Shown one piece after another: positions 16,268-23,984 of a stretch of DNA of 64,000 nucleotides (position 1 is its first letter; each line of letters begins with the position of its first letter). The stretch spans positions 124,001-188,000 of the forward strand of contig CAVOQT010000001.1 in the NCBI GenBank assembly GCA_963698405.1. Direction: 5' to 3'. This stretch comes from SHZI01 sp963698405 (GTDB lineage: Bacteria > Pseudomonadota > Gammaproteobacteria > Steroidobacterales > GCA-2729495). The notes under the pieces were generated by a model, which ran no database searches, was not told the origin of the DNA, and was given only the letters and a program-made list of their open reading frames with translations. The position numbers and the translations under genes are program-made.

Positions 16268-17119
16268 ATGATTCTGTTGACGGGCGTGACCGGCAAGATC
16301 GGCGGCGAGACAGCGAAGCAGCTGATCGCAAAGGGCGCGAAGCTGCGGGCCCTGGTGCGCGATGCAGCCAAGGCGGCGGAGCTGAAGGCCGCCGGCGTGG
16401 AGCTGGTGGTTGGCGATATCGCCGATGCCGATACCGTCAGGCAGGCGCTGAACGGTGCTGACAAAGCCTTCCTGCTGTTGCCGAACGGCGAGCAGCAGGA
16501 AGCGAACGAAAAACAGTTCACCGATCTGTGTGTGGCTGCCGGTGTGAAGCACCTCGTGAAGATGTCCTCGATGGAGGCCACCGCAACGGCCGAGACGCCC
16601 ATCCCCCGCGCTCACTGGGCGGTGGAAGAATACATTCGTGCCTCGGGTCTGGACTGGACCATGGTCAAGCCGAACTTCTTCATGCAAAACCTGCTCGCCA
16701 GTGCCAAATCCATCAGGGAGCAGAACAGGTTTTCCCTGCCGATGGGTGAGGGGACCACCGGCATGGCAGACGCCCGCGATATCGGCGCGGTCTGTGCCGA
16801 AGTGCTCACCGGCAAGGGGCATGCCGGGCAGAGTTATGAAATCACTGGCCCGGAAGTGCTGACTTTCAACCAGGCCGCTGAGCGCTTTTCAGAAGTGCTG
16901 GGGCGGAAGATCGAGTATGTGCCGATGCCGATGGCCCAGTTCCGGGAGCGCATGACCGGCATCCTCAAGCCCTGGCACCTGAATGCGGTCTGCGAGCTGT
17001 TTCAGGAGATCGCTGACATCGGCCTCGATCACACGACAGATACCTTCAAGAAACTGATCGGCTGCGAACCAAGATCGGTCAAGCAGTTCATCGAGGATCA
17101 CCTGGCGTTGTTTAAATAG
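16268..17119 (+). CDS. NmrA-like NAD(P)-binding oxidoreductase
   Basis: The 283-residue protein begins with a Rossmann glycine motif 'TGVTGKIGG' and follows the atypical SDR/NmrA pattern: 'ALVRD', 'VVGDIAD', 'KMSSMEA', and 'GLDWTMVKPNFFMQNL' in the substrate lobe. Relatives include NAD(P)H:quinone reductase QorB and redox sensors. It follows the Fe-S subunit by 26 bases with AGGAG upstream, so it is likely in the same operon. It could reduce a quinone-type product of the molybdenum enzyme, which is inference from position. Confidence 0.85.
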   Translation: MILLTGVTGKIGGETAKQLIAKGAKLRALVRDAAKAAELKAAGVELVVGDIADADTVRQALNGADKAFLLLPNGEQQEANEKQFTDLCVAAGVKHLVKMSSMEATATAETPIPRAHWAVEEYIRASGLDWTMVKPNFFMQNLLASAKSIREQNRFSLPMGEGTTGMADARDIGAVCAEVLTGKGHAGQSYEITGPEVLTFNQAAERFSEVLGRKIEYVPMPMAQFRERMTGILKPWHLNAVCELFQEIADIGLDHTTDTFKKLIGCEPRSVKQFIEDHLALFK

Positions 17120-17179
17120 AATTTTATGCACTGAATACACGAGCATAAAAGCTGGCGTCGGATATTTGGGTGAGGATAT

Positions 17180-17932
17180 ATGAGTGATAGATCAGCCCCG
17201 GGCTGTACAGTAATTGTACTGAGCGCCATGTTCTGTCTGCTGGCAGCCGCTTGTACCCGTGCACCACCCGTGCAGTCGCATGAAGCATCTACCGTTGTGC
17301 GTGATGCTGTACCGGTGGTAACAGAGGTGCAGCCTGCAGTCGCCACACCAGTTTCACCACCTCTGATCGTTGATCCACCTTCAGCCGTCGATCCACTTCC
17401 AGCAGTTGCACTACCGGTGCCGTCAGCAGCATCGACCTCGCCAGCACCGACTGCTCCGGCCAAGCCGGCTCCGGTTGCGAGCCAAGCCCGCTCGGCCACG
17501 CCGGTCGCTCCGGTCAAGCCGGTTCGACCGCCACCCGTGATCACGCCGCCTGCAGCCGCACCATCGGTTCCGAAATCAACCGCCGCACCGGTCGCCGCCA
17601 AGTCAGCGGCACCGACACTGGATCTGGACTCCCTTGAGCGGCGACTGAGGGAAACCAAAGGTATTGGTACCTTCACCAAGCTGTCACTGAAGAACCAGGT
17701 CGATGATCTGCTCGACAAGTTTCGTGCGTATTACAAGCGGCAAAGCAAACTAACGCCCGCTGATCTGCGGCGGCCCTATGACATGCTCCTCCTCAAGGTA
17801 TTGTCGCTCCTGCAGGACAGCGATCCGCCACTGGCTCGCGATATTGTTGCGTCGCGCGAGGCGATCTGGGGCATTCTTTCTGATCAAACGAAGTTCAATG
17901 AAGCCAATCTGATGGCGGGAGTGACACCATGA
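17180..17932 (+). CDS. Pro/Ala-rich lipoprotein, hypothetical
   Basis: The 250-residue protein has a lipoprotein signal ending 'LLAAAC' (about residues 21-26). A long Pro/Ala/Val linker follows (about 28-150), with repeated 'P-V-A/P-S' units suited to spanning the periplasm. The helical C-terminal domain (about 150-250) reads 'LDLDSLERRLRETKGIGTFT' and 'DDLLDKFRAYYKRQSKL'. I recognise no named family. Its stop overlaps the start of the next gene in an ATGA, so the two are translated together. Confidence 0.7.
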   Translation: MSDRSAPGCTVIVLSAMFCLLAAACTRAPPVQSHEASTVVRDAVPVVTEVQPAVATPVSPPLIVDPPSAVDPLPAVALPVPSAASTSPAPTAPAKPAPVASQARSATPVAPVKPVRPPPVITPPAAAPSVPKSTAAPVAAKSAAPTLDLDSLERRLRETKGIGTFTKLSLKNQVDDLLDKFRAYYKRQSKLTPADLRRPYDMLLLKVLSLLQDSDPPLARDIVASREAIWGILSDQTKFNEANLMAGVTP

Positions 17933-18195
17933 ACAGGTATGCAGGAAAGCTGGCTTTCATCATGGCGACGGCAGTGCTGTGCGCCATGCCATCACTGGCT
18001 GCCGATGAGGTTTCCGGTGACGTCAGTCTCGCCAGCGACATGACTTCCGTGATCGCCTTGCAGGGCTTGCCTTGCGGGAAGGTCGTTCGCGCCGAGAAAA
18101 AGGGTGATAACGACTACCTCACCGCATGTGCGGATGGCAATCGTTATCGGGTGACGATCAATGCGGAAGGCCGTGTCGTGGTTGTGAAGCAGTAA
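17929..18195 (+). CDS. Small secreted protein, hypothetical
   Basis: The 88-residue product has a signal peptide ('AFIMATAVLCAMPSLAAD', cleavage near residue 25). The mature part is short, with two cysteines ('LPCGKVV', 'LTACADG'), ending 'YRVTINAEGRVVVVKQ', which recalls a single PepSY-like beta unit. It overlaps the lipoprotein gene by four bases and is followed 21 bases later by the bilin-reductase-like gene. A periplasmic partner of the lipoprotein is plausible, but the function is unknown. Confidence 0.65.
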   Translation: MNRYAGKLAFIMATAVLCAMPSLAADEVSGDVSLASDMTSVIALQGLPCGKVVRAEKKGDNDYLTACADGNRYRVTINAEGRVVVVKQ

Positions 18196-18216
18196 GCCGG
18201 CGAGGGCAAGCGGCAG

Positions 18217-18912
18217 ATGTCTGATTTCGATCTGGAGCAGCGTTTTCAGGCCATGCTGGCCATGGTCAATGAAAAGTTGCCGCTGGAGCCCGTGGCGATT
18301 GACCCGGAACTGGCCGAGCCACGCTCCTTCCTGAAGATTCTCAAGGCACGGCATATGAACTGGGAGGCGCCGCGCTACCGGAAGATCTTCGGTATGCGCT
18401 TCTCGGTGAAGATCCCGTCACTGGATCAGATGAACTTCATCATGTATCCGGCACCGGGCCATGATGCGCCCATATTCCTGTTTTTCTGCCTGCTTACCGG
18501 CCGCAAGCTGATTGCGCACGTCAATGTGAACTGCCCGTTCCGCGACGAGGCCTACATGCAGAAGTGGGTAGCGCCGCTGCTGGAGGCGCAGCAGCGCTAT
18601 GCATCCTTTGCCTGTGACGATCGTTACCCGGAATGGATGCTGAAGTGGCGCACGCCGGCCGGTATCTACGGCATGCTGCCTAAAGACCGCTTTGATGATT
18701 TCATGAACTGCGGTCTCGACTACCTGCGGATCTACCTGGATCTCGTCGCGCAAAGTGAACCGGTGACGGACCCGGTGCGCGGCACGCAGATCAGTGAGGC
18801 TCATGCGCAGTTCGTCAGCGATATACGCACCCAGGACAAGGCGCAGGGGATGATGGCCAGGATGATCGGCGCAGAAAAAGCACGGCGAATCTTCTACGAA
18901 GTGACAACCTGA
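18217..18912 (+). CDS. Divergent ferredoxin-dependent bilin reductase-like protein
   Basis: The 231-residue protein resembles the PcyA/HY2 family in two places. The central strand 'FIMYPAPGHDAPIF' matches the family pattern FP.P..D.P.FG. The C-terminal helix 'RTQDKAQGMMARMIGAEKAR' ending 'RIFYEV' matches the closing NDKTR..L..AFG...AERY...VLF segment. Length also fits (PcyA about 245). In my by-eye alignment the catalytic Asp after the central strand and the nearby His are not conserved ('LFFCLL' and 'MNFIMY'). It is unlikely to be an ordinary phycobilin synthase and may act on another tetrapyrrole or ring. It sits between the secreted protein and an esterase gene. Confidence 0.6.
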   Translation: MSDFDLEQRFQAMLAMVNEKLPLEPVAIDPELAEPRSFLKILKARHMNWEAPRYRKIFGMRFSVKIPSLDQMNFIMYPAPGHDAPIFLFFCLLTGRKLIAHVNVNCPFRDEAYMQKWVAPLLEAQQRYASFACDDRYPEWMLKWRTPAGIYGMLPKDRFDDFMNCGLDYLRIYLDLVAQSEPVTDPVRGTQISEAHAQFVSDIRTQDKAQGMMARMIGAEKARRIFYEVTT

Positions 18913-18927
18913 AGGCGCGGGCAAGTC

Positions 18928-20025
18928 ATGGCGCGTAAACACACTCCATGTCGCGCGGGCAGTGTGGTCGTGCTCGAACACGTTTCGCGTGTACTCAAGG
19001 GTAACCCGCTTGGTGATCCGCATGTACGCCAGCTCGCGGTATGGCTGCCGCCTGGCTACGATGGTTCGGGCCAGCGCCGCTTCCCCGTGTTCTATGATTT
19101 AGCCGGATTTACCGGTTCGGGTCTTGCTCATCTGAACTGGAAGCCATTCAGTGAAAATCTGACTGAGCGCGTCGCTCGACTGATTCACGAGAAGAAGATG
19201 CCGCCGGTGATCCTGGTGCTGCCGGACTGCTTCACGGCGCTCGGTGGAAATCAGTACATCAACTCTTCTGCGATCGGGCGCTATGCCGACTATCTGACCC
19301 GTGAGATCGTGCCCTTTGTCGATGCGCAGTTTCGTACGCTCGCTGCGCGTGAGCATCGCGGCTGTTTCGGCAAGTCCTCTGGTGGTTATGGCGCGCTGGT
19401 ACACGGCATGAAATACCCGGCCACCTGGGGCGCGATCGCTGATCACTCCGGTGATGCCTATTTTGATTTCGTCTATCGTAGCGACTGGCCTAACACGCTC
19501 AACGAACTGGCGAAGTACCGGCAGCCGCCGCAGCGCGCAGGGGCTTACCGTGCTGCACAGCAAGCGGCGGAGCTTGCCCGTGGGTATGACGATGGCCGTG
19601 TGAAGCGTTTCCTGGCGGCAGTCTGGAAAAAGACCAAGGTGTCCCGTGCGGAGGGCATGGCGCTCATGAACCTGTGCATGGCGGCCAGTTACGATCCGCG
19701 GCCGCAGGCGCCGCTGGGTTTTCGCCTGCCCTTCAATGCGGAGACGGGCGAGCTGATCGCGGCCAACTGGAAGCGCTGGCTGGTCCACGATCCGATCCAT
19801 ATGGTGACGCGGTATGCAGCCGCACTGCGTTCGCTGCGCGGTCTCTATATAGACTGCGGCTGGCGCGACCAGTACCACATTCACTATGGCTGCCGGATTC
19901 TGGCCAGCCGGCTGTCAGCAGCCGGCATTGCGCACCGCTACGAAGAATTCGATGATGACCATTCGGATATCGACTATCGCATGGACCTGAGCCTGCCGTT
20001 CCTGGCCAGGGCGCTGCGCGGATAA
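18928..20025 (+). CDS. Esterase of the alpha/beta hydrolase (esterase D-like) family
   Basis: The 365-residue protein follows the putative-esterase pattern: 'RQLAVWLPPGYDGSG', 'FPVFYDLAGFTGSG', 'VILVLPDCFTALGGNQY', the nucleophile elbow 'FGKSSGG' (Ser150), and a terminal His in 'FDDDHSDIDYR'. An Asp for the triad is likely in 'IDCGWRDQY'. There is no signal peptide, so it is cytoplasmic, matching the molybdenum enzyme. It follows the bilin-reductase-like gene by 15 bases. It could hydrolyse an ester or ring-cleavage product in the same pathway. Confidence 0.82.
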   Translation: MARKHTPCRAGSVVVLEHVSRVLKGNPLGDPHVRQLAVWLPPGYDGSGQRRFPVFYDLAGFTGSGLAHLNWKPFSENLTERVARLIHEKKMPPVILVLPDCFTALGGNQYINSSAIGRYADYLTREIVPFVDAQFRTLAAREHRGCFGKSSGGYGALVHGMKYPATWGAIADHSGDAYFDFVYRSDWPNTLNELAKYRQPPQRAGAYRAAQQAAELARGYDDGRVKRFLAAVWKKTKVSRAEGMALMNLCMAASYDPRPQAPLGFRLPFNAETGELIAANWKRWLVHDPIHMVTRYAAALRSLRGLYIDCGWRDQYHIHYGCRILASRLSAAGIAHRYEEFDDDHSDIDYRMDLSLPFLARALRG

Positions 20026-20088
20026 TGTGCGAATCATGGCGGCCATGCTTCTATACTGTTTTTGTTACGGGGTCGGGAGGGAAAAACA

Positions 20089-20517
20089 ATGAAAGCAATC
20101 GGGACGATTCTGACAAACAAAGGGGGCCAGATCTGGTCGGTAGCGCCGGGCGATACCATGCTGCAGGCGATCACTATCATGGCCGAGCGCGGGGTCGGTG
20201 CGCTGCTGGTCATGGAAGGTCCGAAGCTGCTGGGCATCATCTCGGAGCGTGATTACGCCCGCCGGATCATCCTGCAAGGGCGGCGTTCAGCCGATACCCG
20301 TGTCGAGGAGATCATGACGCGCGATGTCGTTGCGGTATCCGTCGACATGACCGTCGAGCAGGGACTGGCGTTGATGACCGAGCGGCACTTCCGCCATCTG
20401 CCAGTGATCGATGAGGGACGGGTGATCGGTGTGGTGTCGATCGGTGATCTCGTCAAGGAGATCATCAAGGACCAGCAGTTCGTGATCGAGGAACTCCGGC
20501 GCTACGTATCGGGCTGA
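20089..20517 (+). CDS. CBS-domain pair protein
   Basis: The 142-residue protein has two CBS motifs: 'WSVAPGDTMLQAITIMAERG' to 'LLGIISERDYARRI' (about 14-66), and 'IMTRDVVAVSVDMTVEQGLA' to 'VIGVVSIGDLVKEI' (about 75-128). The ATG at 20089 is preceded by GGAGGG (20076-20081). Proteins of this size bind adenosine ligands or NAD(H) and tune other enzymes. It lies 63 bases after the esterase and ends at a strong terminator. It differs from the CBS protein at 11546, so the two are not a recent duplication. Confidence 0.9.
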   Translation: MKAIGTILTNKGGQIWSVAPGDTMLQAITIMAERGVGALLVMEGPKLLGIISERDYARRIILQGRRSADTRVEEIMTRDVVAVSVDMTVEQGLALMTERHFRHLPVIDEGRVIGVVSIGDLVKEIIKDQQFVIEELRRYVSG

Positions 20518-20552
20518 TCTGCTGGTACGTGCTTGCTGACTGCCAGATAAAG

Positions 20553-20590
20553 AAAAGGCGCAGGTAGCGGGGCTACCTGCGCCTTTTTTC
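20553..20590. terminator. Bidirectional intrinsic terminator
   Basis: A perfect 12-bp stem GGCGCAGGTAGC (20557-20568) / 20572-20583 with a three-G loop has A4 on its left and T6 on its right, so it works on both strands. It separates the + strand CBS gene from the convergent - strand porin gene and closes the long + strand run. Confidence 0.93.
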
Positions 20591-20605
20591 ACGTCAAGCC
20601 TGGGA

Positions 20606-21865
20606 TCAGAAGTTGGCGGAAAGCATGAACCAGAACTTGTCGGTGTCGAAGTAGCTGGACTCGCTGTCAGCGTCAAAGGCCGCGTACTTCACGGCCACCG
20701 AGTAGTTCGTGCCGACCGGATAGGTCAGCCAGACACCCAGTTCGTTGCCGTAGTCCACAGAGCCCGTTTCAGACTGATAGTCGTCATAGCGAACCTTGAG
20801 GTTGGCACCGAGTACCGGGACATCCAACTGTATGAACAGGTCTTCGATACCGCCGGTCGGGGTGGAAGCGAACTGGTCAGCCCAGCCCTGGAAGGCATGC
20901 GCGGTCGCCAGCGGAGTCTGGAACTGATGGTTGGCAACGGTGTCGCCTTCCAGCACTTCGTATGACAGCTTGACGGTCACTTTTTGCCAGCGTACGCCAG
21001 CCTCGGCCAGGTAGTAGTCGGCGCTGTAGCTGTTGGGGTTGTCGCCATAGTCGTCCTGCGTGGCCCACTCGGCCGCATAGGGAACTGCCCACTGCTCGTT
21101 GATCTTGAGGTCACCGGCCAGGCGCAGACCCAGCGTCTGACTGGAAGATGCCAGTGCTTCATCGAACTCCAGGAAGTAGCCGTAGGCAGTCAGCTTGGCG
21201 GCCGGGCTGAAGGTATAGCTCACATCAGCCAGGTGGGTGTTGCCGTTGAAGTCGGCGGGCGGCGTACCATCATCCGGACCAACAATGCGGTTTACCTGAC
21301 GCACATAGGCGTAGTAGGCCTGCAGCTTGTCGTTGAACTTGTAGTTGATGGATCCCGCATCATAGGTCTGCTCGTTCTGGCGCCAGCCCACCGGGCCGAC
21401 GAAACGCTCGTTGCCACGCGCGATCTTCTGGCGGCCGACGATGATTTCGGTATTCGCAAGGCCCATGTACTTGAGTGCAGCGACGTTCAGGTCAGTTGCC
21501 GTCGGATCAAGTACGGTCGGCCGGTCGGTGTTGCCGTTACGGGTGCTGTTGTAGTCCTCATCACCCAGTGAACTGATGTTGTCCAGTTCCAGCATCATCG
21601 TCAGGTCCTGCCAGGCGGCAGTCTGGAAGGAGATTCGTGAACGCAGGGTCGATGCGTTGGCATCCTTGTCAAAGTTGTCCTGATCGACATTCTCATAGCG
21701 ATAACGGAATGCGACGTTGGCTTTGCCGTCCTTGAATGCCTGGGCGACATCAGTGCCCACATCCGCGTGTGATGCGATCGGCATGATCAGCATGCTGCTG
21801 GCGAGTGCGGACAGAACGCCCAGCCCAAGCCGCCTTGCTGAAGTAGTAGTACGTGCAATTGACAC
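20606..21865 (-). CDS. Outer-membrane porin (alginate-export-like beta-barrel)
   Basis: The 419-residue precursor has a signal peptide ending 'PIASHAD'. A barrel of alternating strands follows: 'ANVAFRYRYENVDQDNF', 'STLRSRISFQTA', 'EIIVGRQKI' and 'NEQTYDAGSINYKFN'. The last residue is Phe ('FWFMLSANF'), the signal for outer-membrane insertion. The layout fits the family annotated as alginate-export or other substrate porins; the solute is not predictable. GTG 21865 is preferred because GAGGAG is eight bases upstream on the minus strand, although the frame is open to 21934. It lies 142 bases downstream of the bufferin operon, probably with its own promoter. Confidence 0.85.
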   Translation of the reverse strand: MSIARTTTSARRLGLGVLSALASSMLIMPIASHADVGTDVAQAFKDGKANVAFRYRYENVDQDNFDKDANASTLRSRISFQTAAWQDLTMMLELDNISSLGDEDYNSTRNGNTDRPTVLDPTATDLNVAALKYMGLANTEIIVGRQKIARGNERFVGPVGWRQNEQTYDAGSINYKFNDKLQAYYAYVRQVNRIVGPDDGTPPADFNGNTHLADVSYTFSPAAKLTAYGYFLEFDEALASSSQTLGLRLAGDLKINEQWAVPYAAEWATQDDYGDNPNSYSADYYLAEAGVRWQKVTVKLSYEVLEGDTVANHQFQTPLATAHAFQGWADQFASTPTGGIEDLFIQLDVPVLGANLKVRYDDYQSETGSVDYGNELGVWLTYPVGTNYSVAVKYAAFDADSESSYFDTDKFWFMLSANF

Positions 21866-22007
21866 TGTATTCACTCCTCTGCTGGAAATAATTCTCTGCT
21901 GCATATTAGGCGCGCATGCGAATGCGCTTTGCATAGCGAGTTGTACTTATAAATGCCCGATAAACACGCGCAGAGGGGCGAAAAAGGTGTGATTCAAGGC
22001 TTGTTTT

Positions 22008-22796
22008 CTAGGTGTTTTCCGCAGCAAGCGAAAATCGGCTGATCCAGCCCCGGCTCACGCAGCGGGGTAGCAGGGTGGTCAATGATTCTGTTGTAGCGAG
22101 TGTTGCGAGCTGTTCCAGTGACTGATCTGCGGAGATCGCCTGTAGCAGTTGCCACTCGCTGTCAGTCAGGGTGTCGATGCGCATGTCGTAGTGCTGTCGC
22201 CAGACGATCAGTCTGACTGCGCCCTCGCCAAGGTCGACGGTGCTGGCGTCGCTCCAGTCGGTCTGGTTGATCTGCCAGATACGATGCACCGGCCAGGCTG
22301 AGGCCAGCAGAGTGGCGGATACGGGCAAGGCAAACAGCAGTTGCTCCTGCCGTTCAGCCGGCACTTCGTCGAGCGTGCGGGGGTCGAAGGCAACTTCGTC
22401 GGCGGCGTGAAATGCCCGGTGCCAGTGCCACTCCAGGCGGGCGATATCGGCCAGATAGTGCAGCGTTGCAGCCGGAGCGAAGTCTTCTATAAAGTTGGCG
22501 AAGTTGCTGCCATAGTCGCCCAGGTCAGCGGAGTGTGATGGTGTTCGCCCAATATATTCCCGACACATCCCATCGAAGAATGGTGCGCCGACCAGCCGGC
22601 GGCACACCGGGTAAATCCCGGCCAGCGCGCGTGACAGGCTGCCGAGTACCGCGCGTCGGTATATCTGCACATGCTCACCGGCGGACAGTCCCGGGCTGGC
22701 GGCAACCTGTGTGCTGGCATTGGCTACCGCGCTGCCGTTTCTGTCGGGTGTGTTGAGGGCATCGCGAAATACCCGCTGCAGTTCTGCAAGCCTCAT
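22008..22796 (-). CDS. bufC: DUF2063 partner protein of the bufferin/MNIO system (BufC/HvfC-like)
   Basis: The 262-residue protein matches the DUF2063 family: the N-terminal domain reads 'LAELQRVFRDAL' and 'VQIYRRAVLGSLSRAL' with 'IYPVCRRLVG', the C-terminal part has 'EGAVRLIVWRQ' and late leucine-rich helices. In MNIO systems this partner binds the precursor and presents it to the DUF692 enzyme. The start at 22796 overlaps the upstream stop as ATGA, proving coupling. The longer frame to 22895 runs inside the MNIO gene and is rejected. The family call is strong; the exact subtype name is inferred from the precursor type. Confidence 0.85.
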   Translation of the reverse strand: MRLAELQRVFRDALNTPDRNGSAVANASTQVAASPGLSAGEHVQIYRRAVLGSLSRALAGIYPVCRRLVGAPFFDGMCREYIGRTPSHSADLGDYGSNFANFIEDFAPAATLHYLADIARLEWHWHRAFHAADEVAFDPRTLDEVPAERQEQLLFALPVSATLLASAWPVHRIWQINQTDWSDASTVDLGEGAVRLIVWRQHYDMRIDTLTDSEWQLLQAISADQSLEQLATLATTESLTTLLPRCVSRGWISRFSLAAENT

Positions 22797-23644
22797 GCCG
22801 ATGTACCAGAACTTGCAGCTTCGCCATCGAGAATGCGCTGTGCCCGGGCTGCTTCTGCAGCGAGCACTTGCCAGGGCGGGATGTCGGTATCCCACTCGAT
22901 CAGCGTGGGTACGGACCCCAGATCGTGAATTGCGCGTGCATAGAGGGCCCAGACTGGATCGTGTACGCGGTAGCCGTGCGTATCGAACAGATAGCCCGCA
23001 TGTTCCTCATAGCCGGCCAGATGTATCTCACGGATGTGCCCGGCAGGCAGCGCGCGCAGATAGTCGCCGGTATCCCAGCCGTGATTGACGGCGCTGACGT
23101 AGGCGTTGTTGACGTCGAGCAGGAGTTCGCAACCGGTGCGTGCGACCAGTGCACTGAGCAGCTCCGGTTCGCTCATCTCATTGTGCGTGAAGCACAGGTA
23201 GCTGGACGGGTTCTCGATCAGCAGCCGGCAGCCGAGAATTTCCTGTGCCTGGTCCAGCCGGTCGACGAAATGATCGAGTGCTTCGTGCGTACAGGGCAGG
23301 GGCAGGAGTTCATGCAGATGCTGGCCGTCAACCGAACTCCAGGCGAGATGCTCTGACACCCATGCCGGCTCGATGCGTCGGATGAGTTGCTTCAAGCGGG
23401 CGAGATAGTCGAGGTCGAGTGCATCCACAGAGCCGAGCGACATGCCCACGCCATGCAGCACCACCGGATAGTCGGCCCGCACGCGATCGAGTTGCTGCAG
23501 CGGCAGTCCGCCGGCACCGAGATAGTTGTCAGTCAGGACCTCGAACCACGGTATCGACGGACGTGTGTCGAGAATATCCCGGTAATGACAACTACGCAGA
23601 CCGATACCGGCGCCGCGTATGGTCGCCGGTGCAAACCGGCTCAC
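22793..23644 (-). CDS. bufB: MNIO (DUF692) iron-dependent peptide-modifying enzyme, BufB-like
   Basis: The 283-residue TIM-barrel protein carries DUF692 signatures with metal ligands: 'VVLHGVGMSLGS', 'VSEHLAW', 'LLIENPSSY', 'LLLDVNNAYVSAVNHG', 'EIHLAGYEEH', 'DTHGYRVHD' and 'LIEWDTDIP'. MNIO enzymes use two or three irons to oxidise cysteines in RiPP precursors, producing oxazolone or thiooxazole groups. The start ATG overlaps the precursor stop (ATGA), and its own stop overlaps the DUF2063 start in the same way. The genes downstream of feo and nnrS make a metal-related role likely. Confidence 0.92.
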   Translation of the reverse strand: MSRFAPATIRGAGIGLRSCHYRDILDTRPSIPWFEVLTDNYLGAGGLPLQQLDRVRADYPVVLHGVGMSLGSVDALDLDYLARLKQLIRRIEPAWVSEHLAWSSVDGQHLHELLPLPCTHEALDHFVDRLDQAQEILGCRLLIENPSSYLCFTHNEMSEPELLSALVARTGCELLLDVNNAYVSAVNHGWDTGDYLRALPAGHIREIHLAGYEEHAGYLFDTHGYRVHDPVWALYARAIHDLGSVPTLIEWDTDIPPWQVLAAEAARAQRILDGEAASSGTSA

Positions 23645-23925
23645 TTCTTCGTTGCGGAGTCAGTCGCCTTGCCTTTCAGTGTGCCGCCAACGATCTTTTC
23701 GCAGGTGCCTTCAGGTACGTAGATCCACTCTTCCTGGTCGCCGGCAGTTGCGGCCTGGCCGGCACAGGCATGCTTGCTGGTACCGCAGTCGTTCATGCCG
23801 GCCTTGACGATGCCGCTGCACTTTTCCATGCCGGCCTTGGCCGCTGCTGCGTCTTGCGCAACGCCGGCCCCCAAGGCCACGATACCCGCCAGGGCGGCGC
23901 TGATCAGGCTGTTTTTGCTGCTCAT
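23641..23925 (-). CDS. bufA: DUF2282 bufferin-type RiPP precursor (BufA1-like)
   Basis: The 94-residue precursor has a signal peptide (about 1-29, 'ALAGIVALGAGVAQDAAAAK') and a core with four cysteines at 36, 47, 54 and 75 in the DUF2282 pattern ('MEKCSGIVKAG', 'NDCGTS', 'ACAGQ', 'VPEGTCEKIVGG'). In bufferins, the MNIO enzyme converts some core cysteines to 5-thiooxazoles, and the exported peptide sequesters copper in the periplasm. ATG 23925 has GAGGAG seven bases upstream; the longer open frame to 24069 lies inside nnrS. It is coupled to bufB by ATGA. Confidence 0.9.
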   Translation of the reverse strand: MSSKNSLISAALAGIVALGAGVAQDAAAAKAGMEKCSGIVKAGMNDCGTSKHACAGQAATAGDQEEWIYVPEGTCEKIVGGTLKGKATDSATKK

Positions 23926-23984
23926 GCTGTACTCCTCAGGTGATGTTTGGCGATGATAACCAAAGCACGTGTCTGCGGTACGAC

